From Bacteroides sp. (lineage in GTDB: Bacteria; Bacteroidota; Bacteroidia; Bacteroidales; Bacteroidaceae): a stretch of 52,973 nt of DNA. Where the stretch lies: the NCBI RefSeq assembly GCF_028690125.1, contig NZ_JAQVBV010000035.1:1-52973 (forward strand). Reading direction: 5' to 3'. A program made the translations under genes and the position numbers. The notes beneath the pieces are model-generated. The model was not told where the DNA came from. It worked only from the letters and a program-made list of their open reading frames with translations, and did no database searches. Positions 50,425 to 52,973 of the stretch are shown here, in pieces. How positions within the stretch are numbered: position 1 is the stretch's first letter; every line of letters starts with the position of its first letter.

Positions 50425-51948
50425 ATGAATCTAAGAAAATTAAATGCGATATATTTCTATTGCCTGACTCTGATAGCAGGAATCTCTATCAGTAGTTGCT
50501 CTGACGATGACATGGACTCGTTCCTAGAAGCGTCTACCTCACGCATCAGCCTCGACTACAACGGATTGACAGAAAGCGGTAACAATGCCAACTTTGAAAT
50601 CGGTTCCAATGGTTCATGGAAAATCACGTCACATGATCAATGGATCACATTGAACCATATAGAAGGAGAGCGAGGCAGAACAAGCATCTTCCTGACAGTG
50701 GAAGAAAATCTGACCGGCAGCGACCGTGACGGAAGTATCGTCATCGAAGGTAGCGGAATCACTCAAACAGTCTCTGTTTCCCAAAAACTGAAAGTCGATG
50801 TATTTTCTGTCTCTCCGACTGAAATCACAGTGACTAAATCAGGTTTGCTTACCACCGGAGAACGAGCTACTATCGACCTGACCACCAACTCCAACTGGAA
50901 CATTACGGAAATACCGGAATGGATCACAGCAGATAAAATGACAGGTAAATCCGGTAGTGCAACGATCACTTTATCAGTCTTACAGAACAAGACGGCAGGT
51001 GAACGTACCGGTGAAATTAAAATCGTCAGTGGCAGCTTGGATAAAATAATCACAGTAACACAGAATCTGGAAGGTCTGAAAACAAGTATCTCAGAAATCC
51101 GTGTAAATAAAACAGGAACCATCGATGGCACAGTTGCTACATTCGATGTTACGGCAACCAGTAATTGGACACTCAGCAGCGATAGCTGGATTCATGCAGA
51201 CAAAGCTAACGGAGAAATCGGAAAAGAGACGATTACACTGACTTTTGACGCGAATACAGGCAACTCTGAACGTACAGGTAAAGTTACCATCCATACGACC
51301 GATGGACTGGAAGCTGAAGTATCCATCGTACAGACAGCCAAAACAAGTGCTTATGAAGATGATGGCAAAGCGGCCGGATTTGTGTACATGAATGAAGATT
51401 TCGATTGGTGCCGTCCTTTCGGAGGACAAGATCAGGTAGCCGATAAGAGTCAATCTACCACCATTGGTATCTATGGAAGCAAAGAGAATGAGATCAATGC
51501 CAAAGCTGCATTTGACCAATCAGGCATCCAAGACTTGAATCCTAACGGCAAATGTATGTATTTAGCACAGCACTATCTCAAAATGGGCAAAGGAAACAAC
51601 CAAACCGGTATTGTCATTCCTCAGGTTCCTCAATTGACTAGTGGAAAATCAACAGACATCGAATTGACATTTGATGTTGCCCCCAACATTGGTGGCGGTG
51701 GTGCGGACGCGGTAACCATTACCGTTGAAATTACTCAAGGACCGGGTAGTGTAAACAATGAAAACTCAACTATCAGTGAGCCTATTGAAATAGGACTGAC
51801 TACTGACGGAGCATGGGCGGGTAAATCTGTAAAACTGTACGGACTTACTGATAAATCTCAAATAGTCATTCGCTCTACCCAACAAGGAGTAACCGGTTAT
51901 TTCCGTTGGTTCCTGGACAACGTAAAAATGGTAAAAGCAACCAATTAA
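50425..51948 (+). CDS. BACON-domain surface lipoprotein, three BACON repeats
   Basis: A 507-residue lipoprotein (lipobox SISSC). Three BACON repeats follow one another, each recognisable by a strand with WKIT/WNIT/WTLS and a Trp-Ile pair: about residues 40-118 (GSWKITSHDQWITL), 125-212 (SNWNITEIPEWITA) and 218-305 (SNWTLSSDSWIHA). The C-terminal domain, from FVYMNEDFDWCRPFGGQDQV to SQIVIRSTQQGVTGYFRWFL, DNVKMV, is a clear paralogue of that of the preceding gene. It differs from the neighbour mainly by two extra BACON units, which lengthen the stalk. It lies 29 bases after the neighbour and 28 before susC. Confidence 0.82.
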   Translation: MNLRKLNAIYFYCLTLIAGISISSCSDDDMDSFLEASTSRISLDYNGLTESGNNANFEIGSNGSWKITSHDQWITLNHIEGERGRTSIFLTVEENLTGSDRDGSIVIEGSGITQTVSVSQKLKVDVFSVSPTEITVTKSGLLTTGERATIDLTTNSNWNITEIPEWITADKMTGKSGSATITLSVLQNKTAGERTGEIKIVSGSLDKIITVTQNLEGLKTSISEIRVNKTGTIDGTVATFDVTATSNWTLSSDSWIHADKANGEIGKETITLTFDANTGNSERTGKVTIHTTDGLEAEVSIVQTAKTSAYEDDGKAAGFVYMNEDFDWCRPFGGQDQVADKSQSTTIGIYGSKENEINAKAAFDQSGIQDLNPNGKCMYLAQHYLKMGKGNNQTGIVIPQVPQLTSGKSTDIELTFDVAPNIGGGGADAVTITVEITQGPGSVNNENSTISEPIEIGLTTDGAWAGKSVKLYGLTDKSQIVIRSTQQGVTGYFRWFLDNVKMVKATN

Positions 51949-51976
51949 TCGAAAGTAAAACATTAAAAAGCTAAAG

Positions 51977-52973
51977 ATGAAAAAAGAAATTTATATAAAA
52001 ACAAACCGGAATCAGTTTCAAAGATGTCTGATTCTGTGTGCCCTCATCTTTCTGACTGCATTATTACCTGCCAATCTTTCTGCTCAGGTAAGTGCTATCA
52101 CCGGTACTGTTACAGATGAACAAGGAGAACCGCTAGTGGGTGTAAATATCGCAGTTGTCGGTGCAAACGTTTTTGCTATTACTGACATAGATGGAAACTT
52201 CACAGTAAAAGCTGCTCCCAACGCAACACTGAAATTTACCTATATTGGTTATGCTAATGCCGAAGAACCAGTCAAAGGTCGTAAAAATCTCAAAATAGTA
52301 TTACATGAGAACACAGAAATGCTGAAAGAAGTAGTCGTTGTCGGCTATGGTAGCATGGAGAAACGTGCCGTTACCAGTTCCGTGTCATCTATTAAAGGAG
52401 AGGCATTGAACCTTGGTGTAGGTGGTTCTACTATTGCAACTGCATTGCAGGGAAAAGTTCCGGGATTGGTTATCAACGGCACTTCCAGCCCGAACAGTTC
52501 GAACGGGTTCCAGTTACGTGGTGTAGCTTCTGTTAATGCCAGCAAAGGTCCGTTGATTGTAATTGACGGTATACCCGGTGGCGATATCCGTGCACTGAAT
52601 CAAGAAGATATCGAATCAATCGATGTATTGAAAGACGCTTCTGCAGGAGCAATTTATGGTACACGCGCTGCCGGTGGTGTTATTCTTATTACGACTAAAC
52701 AGGCGAAGCAAGGTAGCATCAAAGTAACCTATACAGGTGAGGTATCTATGGAAAAGGTTCGCAAACGTCCGGAAGTTCTTTCTTCCAGTGAATATATCGA
52801 ATATGGTTTAGGTGAAGATTTCGGTGCAGATACTGACTGGTACAGTGAACTGACAAACGACAATGCTGTTTCCAACCGTCACGTCCTCAACGTCTCCGGT
52901 GGTAGCAAAGATGTTTTGCTATACGCAACTCTCAGTATGCAGGATCAAAAAGGTATTGTCATCGGTGATGGTC
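51977..52973 (+). CDS. SusC/RagA-family TonB-dependent outer-membrane transporter, 3' end beyond window
   Basis: The frame is open from ATG 51977 to the window end, 332 residues so far. It begins with a signal peptide (CLILCALIFLTALLPANLSAQ), a carboxypeptidase-regulatory-like domain (ITGTVTDEQGEPLVGVNIAV, ITDIDGNFTVKA), the TonB box-like segment EMLKEVVVVGYGSMEKRAVT and the plug domain (VPGLVINGTSSPNSSNGFQL, GPLIVIDGIPGGDI, DASAGAIYGTRAAGGVILIT). The latter is the SusC plug signature. The gene imports the glycan that the upstream enzyme and lipoproteins handle; a SusD partner should follow beyond the window. Confidence 0.95.
   Translation, partial: MKKEIYIKTNRNQFQRCLILCALIFLTALLPANLSAQVSAITGTVTDEQGEPLVGVNIAVVGANVFAITDIDGNFTVKAAPNATLKFTYIGYANAEEPVKGRKNLKIVLHENTEMLKEVVVVGYGSMEKRAVTSSVSSIKGEALNLGVGGSTIATALQGKVPGLVINGTSSPNSSNGFQLRGVASVNASKGPLIVIDGIPGGDIRALNQEDIESIDVLKDASAGAIYGTRAAGGVILITTKQAKQGSIKVTYTGEVSMEKVRKRPEVLSSSEYIEYGLGEDFGADTDWYSELTNDNAVSNRHVLNVSGGSKDVLLYATLSMQDQKGIVIGDG

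Overview
The window reads as a chromosomal segment of a Bacteroides species (Bacteroidales gut group) that carries most of an integrated mobilizable element at its left side. The assignment rests on the SusC-type TonB transporter with BACON-domain lipoproteins, the VirE/HU-HIG gene pair, the DUF6377-type regulator, the BF0631-type metalloprotease and the repeated TAnnTTTG promoter box in front of many genes. I cannot fix the species.

Region A (1 to about 15,850) is accessory DNA. Two small helix-turn-helix genes on the minus strand face a mobilization block (DUF3408-like protein, MobA-like accessory protein, HUH relaxase) with a cluster of hairpins in front that looks like an oriT. Behind it lies a defence-like cargo: a small XRE regulator, a type IC restriction-modification operon with a PrrC-like ABC-ATPase/anticodon-nuclease candidate between hsdS and hsdR, and then a tightly packed three-gene operon: a CHC2/Toprim primase-like protein, a 228-residue protein of unknown family, and a 1120-residue protein that joins a reverse transcriptase to an HD-type phosphohydrolase and a cysteine cluster. 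This last operon is the best candidate for an undescribed system.

Region B (about 15,850 to 22,230) is a scar zone. It holds a 3' remnant of a membrane protein, a GH30 glycosidase that has lost its 5' end, a broken IS5-like transposase, a strongly structured non-coding segment in front of a small unknown ORF, and a VirE/HU gene pair surrounded by copies of TGAGAGATC and a palindromic leader.

Region C (22,234 to 33,480) is core genome: a small acidic protein, thioredoxin and DNA polymerase III alpha on the minus strand; phosphatidylserine decarboxylase and synthase, YraN, a YjbR-like protein and biotin ligase on the plus strand; tadA with a small partner on the minus strand; a BACON-metalloprotease lipoprotein and a TPR protein.

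Region D (33,660 to 44,880) is a glycerol-phosphate region. glpA-glpB-glpC-glpT run leftward; diverging from them are an sn-glycerol-1-phosphate dehydrogenase homologue, a second GlpT/UhpC-type transporter, a glycerophosphodiester phosphodiesterase and a MATE transporter. Together they would release, import and oxidise glycerol phosphates from phospholipid head groups. Region E (45,120 to the end) is the start of a polysaccharide utilization locus: a membrane regulator, a GH31 glucosidase, two paralogous BACON lipoproteins and the beginning of a SusC-like transporter that runs off the window.
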